Origin: Chryseobacterium sp. 7
GTDB taxonomy: Bacteria > Bacteroidota > Bacteroidia > Flavobacteriales > Weeksellaceae
Assembly: GCF_003663845.1 (NCBI RefSeq)
Contig: NZ_RCCA01000001.1
Coordinates: 3,534,001 to 3,598,000 of the forward strand
Direction: 5' to 3'
Length of the DNA stretch: 64,000 nucleotides
This document shows, piece by piece, positions 14,732-23,537 of the stretch (positions within the stretch are counted from its first letter, which is position 1; each line of letters starts with the position of its first letter). The position numbers and the translations under genes are program-made. The notes under the pieces were generated by a model that ran no database searches, was not told the DNA's origin, and was given only the letters and a program-made list of their open reading frames with translations.

Positions 14732-16551
14732 AATAAAAAATTTGAAATGGCTTTTTCAAGCACTTTGTCTTTATAGGGCTGTAAATCTTCAACAGATTGT
14801 ATTTCAATAAATAAATCTGGTTTTATTCCTTTATCTTCAATGATTTTCTCATCTAAGAATATTTTTCTTTTGTCTCCCAAAGCATTAGTAATGACAGTTA
14901 CACCTTCAGGCAAATATATTTCATAAGCAAAGGATAAAGCTCCTGCCGTGTGCTTGTCTTTGCTCACAATGTGTGTGGTATCTTTCCTATATTTTACGAG
15001 AGCATGTGCAATCATTTCTGCAACACAAGCTGTATCTGCATCTACCAGCACAACTATCTTTCCTTTTTTATGATAGTTATAGGATGTATTTTTTGATTCA
15101 TTCACGATTACTGACTCTTTTTCACCTGCTTTATCATAACCGTAATTAAAAAAGACAAACTCATTACCGATAAAATAAGAAAGAAACTGTGATGCGGCTA
15201 GAAAATCACCTCCGGTACACCCTCTTAAATCCAGTACCAATCCTTTTGAAGAATTAATAAGATCAAGATTATTAAGATAAGCTGTATTCAATTCATAGGT
15301 AATTTTATTAATCTTAAAATAAACCAGAGAATCATTTATTTTCTTTAGATATAAATTTCTGGGCTTGAAATTCTCAGGTATTTCATATTTATCTTTAATA
15401 AAGTACGTCACATTATCAGATTCTCCCGATGGTCTTATAAAGTCCAGGCTCATATAACTTTTTACAGGTTGCTTTAATAATTCATCATTAATTTCCTTAT
15501 AATCCATATTCTTTGTAAGAGCACGACCATTTATTTTCAACAAAGCACTTCCAACAGGTATTTTTTTCTGCAATTCTTCATCAAATATTGCTGATACAAC
15601 ATATTTATCTCCTATCCGATAGGTGTATACCGGCGTAGTTCTCTTAGGCTTCTCACAGGCAGATCTTATTTTAAAATGGGGATCACTAATAGTACGGTTC
15701 AAATAACTGTTGATGGAATCAACAAATTCACATTTAGATAAATAGATATTGCGATCAAGAAACTGTTTACTTGATTTTAAAAAGCTGTTTTTATCAATTT
15801 CTTTTTCTTTATAAAAAGGATAATCTTCCAATAAAAGCAATATAGTTTCTGCCAATAATTCTTTATTGTCAATCTTCCCTACATTATCTACATCAATACG
15901 TCCTTTAAAGTTTTCGTTAGTAACATTTTCAGGAAAAGATGCCAATTCACCATGAGATTGAAAAGGATTAGATTTTTGCTGGCTGGTATATTGGCTATTA
16001 TCAAATGGTTTTTTTTGAAAAACAGAGGAAGGTGAAATTTCATCTTTTATTTTATAATTCACCAGGTCCAATGATGAAAATACCAATTCATAAGGAAGTT
16101 CTTTTTCTTTAACCTCAAACTGAATTTCAATTTTTTTCAGATAAGCATCCTTATCAAGGTTTAAACTTGCAATTGTGGGAAGTCCGTAACCATCAGCGGG
16201 ATTAGGATTAATATTAACTTCTTTACGCTGATCGTTATTGGTTATTGTATATAAATGAATTTGTCCTATGTTTTTAGTATAGTATCTGAAGAACAATGAA
16301 ACAGGCTCTTTGAAACGGTCTTTAATGTTTTCAGGAATGAATACTTCGGTATTCTTGGTTACCTTAAATGAAGTATTTTTACTTGGAAAATTATTATATA
16401 CCGGAAAGAAAAAACTAGAGTTCTTCTCTTTACTGATAACAGAATATATTGGGGTGATTACCTCACTTTTATAGTATGCTCTAACCTGTCCGTTTACGGC
16501 ATGAAAAAAGTGGAATAGACAGCAAATCACTATTAATTTGGCGAATTTCAT
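14728..16551 (-). CDS. S41 family (C-terminal processing type) peptidase, exported
   Basis: From the ATG at 16551 the protein has 607 residues; a TTG one codon earlier is not needed. Residues 1-22 are a signal peptide ending in VNGQ. After an N-terminal beta-rich region comes a four-helix entry (ETILLLLEDYPFYKEKEID), a PDZ-like segment (PVGSALLKINGRALTKNMDY) and the S41 core (GLVLDLRGCTGGDFLAAS, then KIVVLVDADTACVAEMIAHA). S41 enzymes have Ser-Lys catalysis; where the nucleophilic Ser of the T/S-A-S-x-x-E stretch is expected, this protein has Cys (TACVAE). The likely site is periplasmic. It is the first gene of the precursor operon, so cleavage of the exported peptide is the simplest role; this is inferred. 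Confidence 0.75.
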   Translation of the reverse strand: MKFAKLIVICCLFHFFHAVNGQVRAYYKSEVITPIYSVISKEKNSSFFFPVYNNFPSKNTSFKVTKNTEVFIPENIKDRFKEPVSLFFRYYTKNIGQIHLYTITNNDQRKEVNINPNPADGYGLPTIASLNLDKDAYLKKIEIQFEVKEKELPYELVFSSLDLVNYKIKDEISPSSVFQKKPFDNSQYTSQQKSNPFQSHGELASFPENVTNENFKGRIDVDNVGKIDNKELLAETILLLLEDYPFYKEKEIDKNSFLKSSKQFLDRNIYLSKCEFVDSINSYLNRTISDPHFKIRSACEKPKRTTPVYTYRIGDKYVVSAIFDEELQKKIPVGSALLKINGRALTKNMDYKEINDELLKQPVKSYMSLDFIRPSGESDNVTYFIKDKYEIPENFKPRNLYLKKINDSLVYFKINKITYELNTAYLNNLDLINSSKGLVLDLRGCTGGDFLAASQFLSYFIGNEFVFFNYGYDKAGEKESVIVNESKNTSYNYHKKGKIVVLVDADTACVAEMIAHALVKYRKDTTHIVSKDKHTAGALSFAYEIYLPEGVTVITNALGDKRKIFLDEKIIEDKGIKPDLFIEIQSVEDLQPYKDKVLEKAISNFLL

Positions 16552-16570
16552 CAAAGGTTATTGTTTTTGT

Positions 16571-16604
16571 TAAATGTATTAAAAAAATCTAAAACATTAG
16601 GCAA
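16571..16604 (-). promoter_or_regulatory. candidate promoter of the precursor operon
   Basis: On the minus strand TTG (16602-16604) and TACATTTA (16571-16578) are separated by 23 bases and resemble the Bacteroidota -33/-7 pair. The -7 box is 20 bases before the S41 start codon. The divergent gap 16552-16669 is very AT-rich and must also drive the exporter operon. Confidence 0.4.
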
Positions 16605-16669
16605 GAATAATGAAATTAAAATTAAAAAAAAAATTTTAAGTTTGTTTTATTAAACTTTTAACCATTTCA

Positions 16670-18352
16670 ATGTTCAAATATTTTTTATCCTTTATGAAAA
16701 CGCATATGAAGTTACAGGTAGTTCTGCTCCTGTTAATGATCATTAGCAGCGTTTGTTCTTTAGCATCTCCTTATGTCCTCAAAATAATTATTGATGATAT
16801 TTTTCCTCACAAAACATATAGCTATCTGATTAGCACCTTGGGTATTTTAGTTTTAATCTATATCGTAAGGATTGGTATAGGGATATTATCAGATATAGCC
16901 TACACCAAGATAAGCAAGGATATCATTGCTGATATAAGAGTAGATGTATTCAGTAAAATCTTAAAAAAGAATTTAAATTTCTTCCGTGAAAATAAATCCG
17001 GGGAAATTGTTTTCTTACTCACCAATGATATCGGGAATATTCAGAATATGATGTCTTCTCTGGTGCTGGCTTTTCTGAACAATTTATTTACTGTTATCAG
17101 TGTACTTTTTATGCTTTTTGCATTAAATGTAAAATTGACGTGGGTAAGCTTAACGATTATTCCGTTTATCATTATCTGTTTGAAATTGTTTGTTCCCTAT
17201 GTAAGGAAAACCTTTTCTGAAATTCAGGTGGAAGAAAGTAAGATCTATGATTATCTTATGAATTGCATCAACAACATAAGAGTCATACTCTCCTACGGAA
17301 CAGCAGATTATGAAAAAGGAAGAGCAACAAGAATGCATGAAAAATTAATTAAAGTAAGCATCAAAGCTTCTTTATATAATGCTTTCAGTAAGAATACCAC
17401 AACGTTTTTCATAGCAATTGGCCCTGTAATTGTCTTGCTTGTAGGGGGTAAAATGGTATTTCAATCTGAGCTGACGGTAGGTTCTCTCATTGCATTTATC
17501 CAGTATTTGAACAGAATATATAATCCTGTAATCAGCTTATCAAACAGTTATAATGATTTTGAAAAAGCAAGGGTATCTATGGAAAGAATTTATAAACATA
17601 TCAGTAATGAAAATCCGGATGAAGCCAAAGTCAAGCAACTAAAAATGCATTATGAAGAAAACACTTCTATAAGCAAAATAGAATTCAGAGATGTTTCTTT
17701 TTCTTATGGTAAAAAAACTGTTTTAGAAAATTTAAACCTCACCTTTGAAAAAGGAAAATTATACGGAATTATAGGAGAAAGCGGTAGTGGAAAAAGCTCA
17801 ATAATTAATTTACTGTGTAACCTGGAAAAAGCAGGTACTGGCAACATTATTTGCAATGGTATAGATATAGAATCCTTCGGAAACTGGTCACAACACATTG
17901 CTTTAATAGAAAGAGAAAATCAATTGTTCAATGATACTATAGAAAACAATATTTCTTACGGCTCATCTATTCCGAAATCTGATATTTTAGAAGAAATCAT
18001 TTCAGATTCAGAGTTAATCAATGTTATTGCTGAAAAGAAAGATGGGATGCAAACCCATATCAGTAATTATACTACTGTTATTTCTGACGGACAAAAACAA
18101 AGAGTCTCTATTGCCAGAGCTTTATTAAAAAAACCTTCCCTTATAATCTTTGATGAGGCTACCTCTGCTTTGGATATCCAGCTGGAAAAGAAAATTGTGG
18201 AAACCTTAAAAAGAAAATATTCAGACTCCATTATTATTATTGTGACTCACAGACATAATTTACTGAAGGATCTGGACGCTGTCTATAAAGTTCATAACAA
18301 AACGATAATCAAGATTCATGAAAATCTCTTAACCAATACCGAATTACATTAA
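16670..18352 (+). CDS. ABC exporter, fused permease/ATPase half-transporter
   Basis: There are 560 residues. Residues 1-310 hold six membrane helices of the type I exporter fold. Residues 335-550 hold the ATPase: Walker A GESGSGKSSIIN, a weak signature ISDGQKQRVSIARAL (normally LSGGQ), Walker B PSLIIFDEATSALD and the H-loop IIIVTHRHN. There is no N-terminal C39 peptidase domain, so leader removal must be done by another enzyme. It is the first gene of the divergent operon and the probable exporter of the peptide across the inner membrane. Confidence 0.85.
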   Translation: MFKYFLSFMKTHMKLQVVLLLLMIISSVCSLASPYVLKIIIDDIFPHKTYSYLISTLGILVLIYIVRIGIGILSDIAYTKISKDIIADIRVDVFSKILKKNLNFFRENKSGEIVFLLTNDIGNIQNMMSSLVLAFLNNLFTVISVLFMLFALNVKLTWVSLTIIPFIIICLKLFVPYVRKTFSEIQVEESKIYDYLMNCINNIRVILSYGTADYEKGRATRMHEKLIKVSIKASLYNAFSKNTTTFFIAIGPVIVLLVGGKMVFQSELTVGSLIAFIQYLNRIYNPVISLSNSYNDFEKARVSMERIYKHISNENPDEAKVKQLKMHYEENTSISKIEFRDVSFSYGKKTVLENLNLTFEKGKLYGIIGESGSGKSSIINLLCNLEKAGTGNIICNGIDIESFGNWSQHIALIERENQLFNDTIENNISYGSSIPKSDILEEIISDSELINVIAEKKDGMQTHISNYTTVISDGQKQRVSIARALLKKPSLIIFDEATSALDIQLEKKIVETLKRKYSDSIIIIVTHRHNLLKDLDAVYKVHNKTIIKIHENLLTNTELH

Positions 18353-18364
18353 CTCAAATTTAAT

Positions 18365-19972
18365 ATGTCTAATTTAAAAAATCTCTTTTCTTGCATTGAA
18401 AATGGTGAAAAAATACTTTTGTCATTTGATTCTTCTTATTTTGTGCTCAATGGAGAACTTGATTTAAGGATCATCAGAACGCTTATCTCTACTATTTCAC
18501 AATATCCGGATAATGAATTTATTATCAATGATCAGCTAGGACTATTGCATAAAATTATTGAAAAATCAGGTATTTCTATTTTAATCAATAAAAATATTTC
18601 CATTATATCCCAAAAAATTAATGATATTGACTACAGCAGATATAACACTATTTTTTTTGTGGAAACACTAAAGAGAGAATCAGAAAAAATTTTAAAAGCA
18701 AAAGCTTATTCTCAGCCCCAGAAGGTCGTATACTTTTCCATTTCTATGATTAAAGATTTATTATACCTTTATGAGAAAGAAGAAACATTGAGCCAGGCTT
18801 GTGAACAGGAGTTATTCTTCCCAAATGTTATGAATGAGATCATTAAGAGAAATTCCCTTAATGAAATGAAACCGGTAAAAAATATCATTATCTTGGATGA
18901 TCATCTCAGGGAATTTTATATTGGTGATACTCATATGTGGCTCTCATCAATAAGGCAGCTACAATCAAAAACAGACAGTACGGTTACTATTGCATGCGGA
19001 AATGATCTTTTTTATAATAAAGTCATCCAGATTTTTACATCAGAACCCTTTCCGGGAATTCATATTATTCCTTTGAACTGGGATGCTTTAAATATTGAGT
19101 CATTTGATACTGTTATTTGTCATCAAAATTCAATTCTGGGATTATTACATTTTTACCAGCAGCATCCAGATACATTTTCAGAAAAAAAAATATACCGTTT
19201 TGCTCCCAATACAGATTTTAACAATCTTAAAATAAAATACCCGTGGGATATAAATCATCTTCTTAAAAATACATTAGGAATTGAGAAAAAAATTCAGATG
19301 ATCAAACAACTAAAAAGACAGACCCACAAAGAAATTTACTTATCTGAAGAAGAAATAAATGCTGCCGATGAATGGCTAATAGAGAATGGACACTATAAAG
19401 GAAACAACCTTTTTATCATATTTGATGAATCTTCTTTTTCAGAGAAAACGTTAGATTTTTCTAAAACATTGTCATTAATTCAATTAATTTTGGCCAACCC
19501 TAAAAACCAAATTGTTCTGTTTGATTATCAAAATATAGGAAAAAGAAGCAGTCTGCATCCTTATTTGACCTCATCGGAATACAATAGAGTTATATCGGTC
19601 AATGGAATGAATATCAGAAAAGAAATGGCTATTATGGCTAGTCCTGCAATTTCCTCAATTATCGGACCTTGTACGGGTATGATGCATCTTGCTAATGGAA
19701 TTTATTTTGAACTGTTAAATAATAAAAGAAGAGCTAAGCAGCAGATTCCTTCATTAATTGTATATTGTGGTTCAGGAATAGATGCCAGAAATTATCATCC
19801 GCGCTATTGGTGGCAAGGAGCCATGGTGAAATGCATTGCTGCAATACAACAACAGGAATTAATTACCGTAAAGGAATTATATGAAATGCCGTTGGATATT
19901 GAAGAATTTCACAATCAGTATTTACCTGTTTCAGCTATCCAGCCTGAGCACATAATGTCTCTTCTTAATTAA
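18365..19972 (+). CDS. GT9-like (heptosyltransferase-fold) glycosyltransferase
   Basis: The 535-residue protein begins 12 bases after the exporter. The first 180 residues are not recognised. The C-terminal half looks like GT-B family 9: VKNIIILDDHL as a Rossmann start, then SIIGPCTGMMHLANGIYFEL at about residue 431, matching the IG-x-D-T-G-x-x-H-L-A motif of ADP-heptose transferases (here C replaces D). It is followed by IVYCGSGIDARNYHPRYWWQ, as in GT9 proteins. A glycosyltransferase in a peptide cluster may decorate the Ser/Thr-rich core, but cell-surface glycan synthesis is also possible. Confidence 0.5.
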   Translation: MSNLKNLFSCIENGEKILLSFDSSYFVLNGELDLRIIRTLISTISQYPDNEFIINDQLGLLHKIIEKSGISILINKNISIISQKINDIDYSRYNTIFFVETLKRESEKILKAKAYSQPQKVVYFSISMIKDLLYLYEKEETLSQACEQELFFPNVMNEIIKRNSLNEMKPVKNIIILDDHLREFYIGDTHMWLSSIRQLQSKTDSTVTIACGNDLFYNKVIQIFTSEPFPGIHIIPLNWDALNIESFDTVICHQNSILGLLHFYQQHPDTFSEKKIYRFAPNTDFNNLKIKYPWDINHLLKNTLGIEKKIQMIKQLKRQTHKEIYLSEEEINAADEWLIENGHYKGNNLFIIFDESSFSEKTLDFSKTLSLIQLILANPKNQIVLFDYQNIGKRSSLHPYLTSSEYNRVISVNGMNIRKEMAIMASPAISSIIGPCTGMMHLANGIYFELLNNKRRAKQQIPSLIVYCGSGIDARNYHPRYWWQGAMVKCIAAIQQQELITVKELYEMPLDIEEFHNQYLPVSAIQPEHIMSLLN

Positions 19973-19995
19973 TAAAAATAAACTAATAGTACCCC

Positions 19996-20900
19996 ATGAA
20001 AATAGTCCAAAGCTTTTGGTCAAAACCCTACCATTCCAGAGATCTTTTTTCTTAAACTCCGGTGGATGGAGCCATCGAACATTTAATTATATGAGCTGGG
20101 CATTAAGCTGCCTGCGGTTTAAAAAATTTTATAAAGTTGATCTCGTTACTGATACCTTAGGCAAAGAAATATTGATTGATACTTTAGAACTACCCTACGA
20201 CAATGTATCTTTGAAACTAGATGAATTGAATGATAAATATCCCAACCCCAAAAACATCTGGGCGCTGGGAAAAATTTATGCATTTGAAATACAACAGGAA
20301 CCCTTCATCCATGCGGATGCTGATGTATTTATCTGGGAGAGATTTCCGGAAAAAATTGAAAACGCAGCACTTATATCCCAACAGCTTGAGCAGGATGCAG
20401 GCTACCATGAAGGAAATTTAAAAGAACTATATTCCCGCCTTGAATATATTCCTGATGTTATCAAATCATATTATAATAAAACCGGAGATGCCTCTCAGTA
20501 CAATGCAGGTATTATAGGTGGAAATAATTTTACATTCTTTCAGGAATATGCAAAACTGGCCAGGGAAATAGTAGACAAAAATTTTAATGTAATCGGGAAC
20601 ACAGATTTTTTAATCAATAAAAATGCATTTCCTTGTTTTTTTGAGCAATATTTATTTCTATGCATGGCCCGAGAAAAGGAGCTTAATGTAGAAGTTCTTA
20701 TTGACAGTTCCAAGTCCAAAGAACATATTTTTCAAGAGCTTATCAACTTCCACAATGCACACCAAACCCATTATATTCATTTACTTGGGGCATACAAATT
20801 AGCATACAATAATGCCAAAATTGTATCATATTATCTATGGAAGGAATTTCCTTATTATTATGAAAAAATTATTAACCTAATCCATGAAAAAAAGATATAG
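19996..20900 (+). CDS. DUF6734 family protein, apparently frameshifted at a T6 run
   Basis: The ATG at 19996 starts MKIVQSFWSKPYHSRDLFS and then meets a stop. The long downstream frame (to 20900) continues FFLNSGGWSHRTFNYMSWAL. Adding one T to the six-T run at 20045-20050 joins the two into MKIVQSFWS...LNSGGW...YNYMSWALSC, the usual start of DUF6734 proteins (MKIVQSFWS and MSWALSCL are recalled family features). The long frame alone has only a TTG start inside the lost N-terminus. Later motifs PFIHADADVFIWERFP (a DxD-like site) and YNAGIIGGNNFTFF suggest a GT-A fold transferase. The shift may be a sequencing error, a real mutation or slippage. Confidence 0.6.
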
Positions 20901-20902
20901 CC

Positions 20903-21439
20903 ATGAGTGATTTGAAATTAGATTTATTTACTGATGAAATCAATCTGAAACTTCTGCATGCCAACACAAGCATGATGATTGTAAGAAGTTTATTGAAAGA
21001 ACTCAAGAAAGCCATTGAAAAAGATAATATCATTAAATCTTCGGCTGATCTTGAACAATTTAAAAATTTTGAAAAAACGAATATACTGAAAAGCATAGAA
21101 GCTGTTCAGCTTGATAATGATGCATTTGGCAAGTTAAAGCTTCATGTTAATCCTTATCTTATTTTTGCAGAATCAAAAATAACTGAAAACGGGCTTGTTG
21201 AAGACATTGAAAATGATATTATTCTACAACCTAATTTTCTTCCTATAGGATCATTACACTATGTTCCCACTTATTTGCATAAAAATGATAAACAGCTTAA
21301 AACACTAAAACTAAAATATAAAAGCTTCTCACCTGAACAGATTGAAGGTATTAATGATGATAACAGTGATACAATAGTTGATCTGCTAAAATCTTTCCTA
21401 CTAAAACAATATTTAACAACTGCTCCTGAAAATGAATAA
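20903..21439 (+). CDS. unknown protein of the peptide cluster
   Basis: The 178-residue soluble protein has no signal peptide and no recognised domain. The N-terminal half is helical and Lys/Glu-rich (MMIVRSLLKELKKAIEKDN). The C-terminal half has a strand-rich middle (LKLHVNPYLIFAESKI, NFLPIGSLHYVPTYLH). It starts 2 bases after the preceding stop and overlaps the condensation gene by 8 bases, so it is translationally tied to both. A pathway-specific accessory role is likely, but the function is unknown. Confidence 0.55.
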   Translation: MSDLKLDLFTDEINLKLLHANTSMMIVRSLLKELKKAIEKDNIIKSSADLEQFKNFEKTNILKSIEAVQLDNDAFGKLKLHVNPYLIFAESKITENGLVEDIENDIILQPNFLPIGSLHYVPTYLHKNDKQLKTLKLKYKSFSPEQIEGINDDNSDTIVDLLKSFLLKQYLTTAPENE

Positions 21440-22685
21440 TTTTGCTTTAAAAGATGGTGAAAAACTACCTTTTCTAAGACAAATTCAGGATTATCATAAG
21501 TATTCTGCATTAGGAAGTACCTGGATGATCACCAGATTAGATTTCAGGAATCTTAATCTCGACAAATTTGAGAAGGTATATTTTGAGCTGATAAATGAAC
21601 AATCTATTTTAAGAACTATTTTTGTGAGAAATAGTGAAGGATTAATTCTCAGAAATACTATTTCGGCATCCTATTTTGACATTAAAATTTTCAATGTAAA
21701 TAATATTACAGAAATAGATCATTTTTTTGACTCATTTCATACCGATTACAGATATTCAGAATTATCTGCTCCCTTACTTAAGGTATTTATATTCAATCTT
21801 TCCAATATAAGCTATGTTTTTCTTTGTATAAACCATATTATTTGTGACAGACATTGCCTCGATAAAATCAGTGACAGTCTGATAAGGAAATATATCAATC
21901 CGGAATATGTATTGGGATTTTATGATTTTGATGAATATTGCAGGACAAGAAATTCCAGCCTATTAAAAAAGTTTAATAACGATTATTCTTTTTTTGAACA
22001 AAAATTCAACCATGGAGTTGAAAATAATATAGATAGCACTAATGAATATTTATGGATAAAAAATATCTGCAACCTTGAATATAATTACTATTTAAAAAAG
22101 AAAAAACCATTAACAACAGATTCTTTAATCAGATTAGATATACAAAAGCTAAATCACATCAATATCAAAAGTTTGGTAATCTGCTCATTACTAAAAACAC
22201 AAAGGAATTTTTTGGGTAAAAATAATCATGTAGGCTTTTTATTCAGAGATTCTGTGCATCCCAATTTTAATAATTGTATCGGGGAACTAACTGCAGAAAG
22301 CTCCGTCTCCTGCAATCCTGAAAATATAAACTATTTAACCATCAATAAAGAGCTTTTTAATGCATACAGAAGGCCGATATTCAATTATCCAATGTACAAT
22401 TTAAATGAACTTTATTTGGAAGAAAATACAATACCTGTTTTTTTGAATTTTAGCAAAACAAAAGTCGAATATACAGAAACTACCTATTTGTTTAATCCAT
22501 CATTTTATGAAGCAGCTGTTTTAAAAGGAGATATTGAGCCCAATATTATTTTATATGGCAATGGATATTTACTTTGCAGATGGCTTTTTGACGAAAATAA
22601 AATAGGCAAAGAAGATATGATTAAATTCAAAAATATGTTCGAGAATAATATTAGGAATGAAAGCATATTGCTATATAATAATTAA
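21432..22685 (+). CDS. condensation-domain-like (NRPS C / PapA-type) acyltransferase
   Basis: The 417-residue protein has the two-lobe acyltransferase pattern. Its start PFLRQIQDYHKYSALGSTWM and NLDKFEKVYFELINEQSILRTIFV fit the first motifs of condensation domains. The active site reads IN134-H135-IIC-D139-R140 in place of HHxxxDG: the catalytic second His and the structural Asp are kept, while the first His is Asn and the Gly is Arg. Such enzymes join an acyl group from a carrier protein to an amine or alcohol. With the stand-alone ACP at 9347-9610 it could N- or O-acylate the peptide. It is the last gene of the plus-strand operon and is followed by a terminator. Confidence 0.6.
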   Translation: MNNFALKDGEKLPFLRQIQDYHKYSALGSTWMITRLDFRNLNLDKFEKVYFELINEQSILRTIFVRNSEGLILRNTISASYFDIKIFNVNNITEIDHFFDSFHTDYRYSELSAPLLKVFIFNLSNISYVFLCINHIICDRHCLDKISDSLIRKYINPEYVLGFYDFDEYCRTRNSSLLKKFNNDYSFFEQKFNHGVENNIDSTNEYLWIKNICNLEYNYYLKKKKPLTTDSLIRLDIQKLNHINIKSLVICSLLKTQRNFLGKNNHVGFLFRDSVHPNFNNCIGELTAESSVSCNPENINYLTINKELFNAYRRPIFNYPMYNLNELYLEENTIPVFLNFSKTKVEYTETTYLFNPSFYEAAVLKGDIEPNIILYGNGYLLCRWLFDENKIGKEDMIKFKNMFENNIRNESILLYNN

Positions 22686-22723
22686 AATCTCATATCTTAT
22701 TATAAAGACTTAAGACTATTATA

Positions 22724-22758
22724 AAAAACGGAACCAGATATTCTCTGATTCCGTTTTT
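22724..22758. terminator. bidirectional terminator
   Basis: The stem AACGGAA-C-CAGA / TCTG-A-TTCCGTT has one mismatch and a 5-base loop, with A-run before and T-run after. It separates the condensation gene from the converging OmpH gene. Confidence 0.8.
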
Positions 22759-22780
22759 ATTTTGGGTCTATTTGAAATTC

Positions 22781-23353
22781 TTATTTAGATTTCCCAGCTG
22801 GTTTAGCAGGAGCTGCTGTACCACCTAACTTGCTTTTTACTATATTAGTGATATCTTCACTTCCGTCAGTATAAAGAAGGTTATTAGATTCCTGTGCTGC
22901 TGTATCAAACACAAAGCTCAAGCTTCTTTCTTTTGCTACTGCATAAATTGCATCTCTTACTTTCTTCTGAAGCGGGCTAAGCAATTCATTTTGTTTAGCA
23001 GAGATATCTTTAGCAGCCTGAGATCTTGTTTCTTCAATCTTCTTGCCTAAAGTCTGCAATTCTGTTTGTGCAGCAATTAATTCTTTAGTTACAGCTTCTT
23101 TATTTGCTTCGCTTAACGTTTTTTCTTTATCCTGAGCAGCTTTCAGTTTAGTCTGATAATCATTGATCAGCTTTTCAATTTCAGTCTGCTTAGTCTTCGT
23201 TAGATTATCAATAGTAGCTCCTATAGTTTTTACTTCAGATAAACTTGCAAAAACCTCCTCTGTGTTTACACTTCCAACTTTCTGTTGAGCATTTGCGGCA
23301 TTTGCAGTAAGTGTTAGTCCTAATGTAATAAAAAGTACTTTAATTAAATTCAT
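22781..23353 (-). CDS. OmpH/Skp family periplasmic chaperone
   Basis: From the ATG at 23353 the protein has 190 residues; upstream in-frame codons would precede the signal peptide. Residues 1-23 are a signal peptide (MNLIKVLFITLGLTLTANA). The mature part begins QKVGSVNTEEVFASLSEV, as in OmpH/Skp, followed by a long Gln/Lys/Glu-rich coiled coil. The tail is Ala/Pro/Lys-rich (GGTAAPAKPAGKSK). Skp trimers hold unfolded outer-membrane proteins in the periplasm. The gene appears to stand alone. Confidence 0.88.
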   Translation of the reverse strand: MNLIKVLFITLGLTLTANAANAQQKVGSVNTEEVFASLSEVKTIGATIDNLTKTKQTEIEKLINDYQTKLKAAQDKEKTLSEANKEAVTKELIAAQTELQTLGKKIEETRSQAAKDISAKQNELLSPLQKKVRDAIYAVAKERSLSFVFDTAAQESNNLLYTDGSEDITNIVKSKLGGTAAPAKPAGKSK

Positions 23354-23483
23354 TTTTAATAATATTTTTTTCGTCCCCAAATATAATTCAAATTTCAATT
23401 ACTTAGGATGTGATATTTCTTCCTTTATTATTTTGAATCTTAAATAAAATAAAAAATAAGTTTAAAAAGCCTTAAATAAAGAA

Positions 23484-23510
23484 AAACCTTCCCACATAAA
23501 GAGAAGGTTT
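23484..23510 (-). terminator. terminator of aceA
   Basis: The stem AAACCTTC / GAAGGTTT with an 11-base loop is followed on the minus strand by TTTTTC and T-rich sequence. It lies 27 bases downstream of the aceA stop. Confidence 0.5.
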
Positions 23511-23537
23511 AACATCAAAAAAATATGGAAAAAATGA

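Noticed and set aside
5170..22685. Lantibiotic or lasso-peptide cluster
   Set aside because: No LanM/LanB/LanC, lasso cyclase (asparagine-synthetase-like) or transglutaminase-like peptidase is present.
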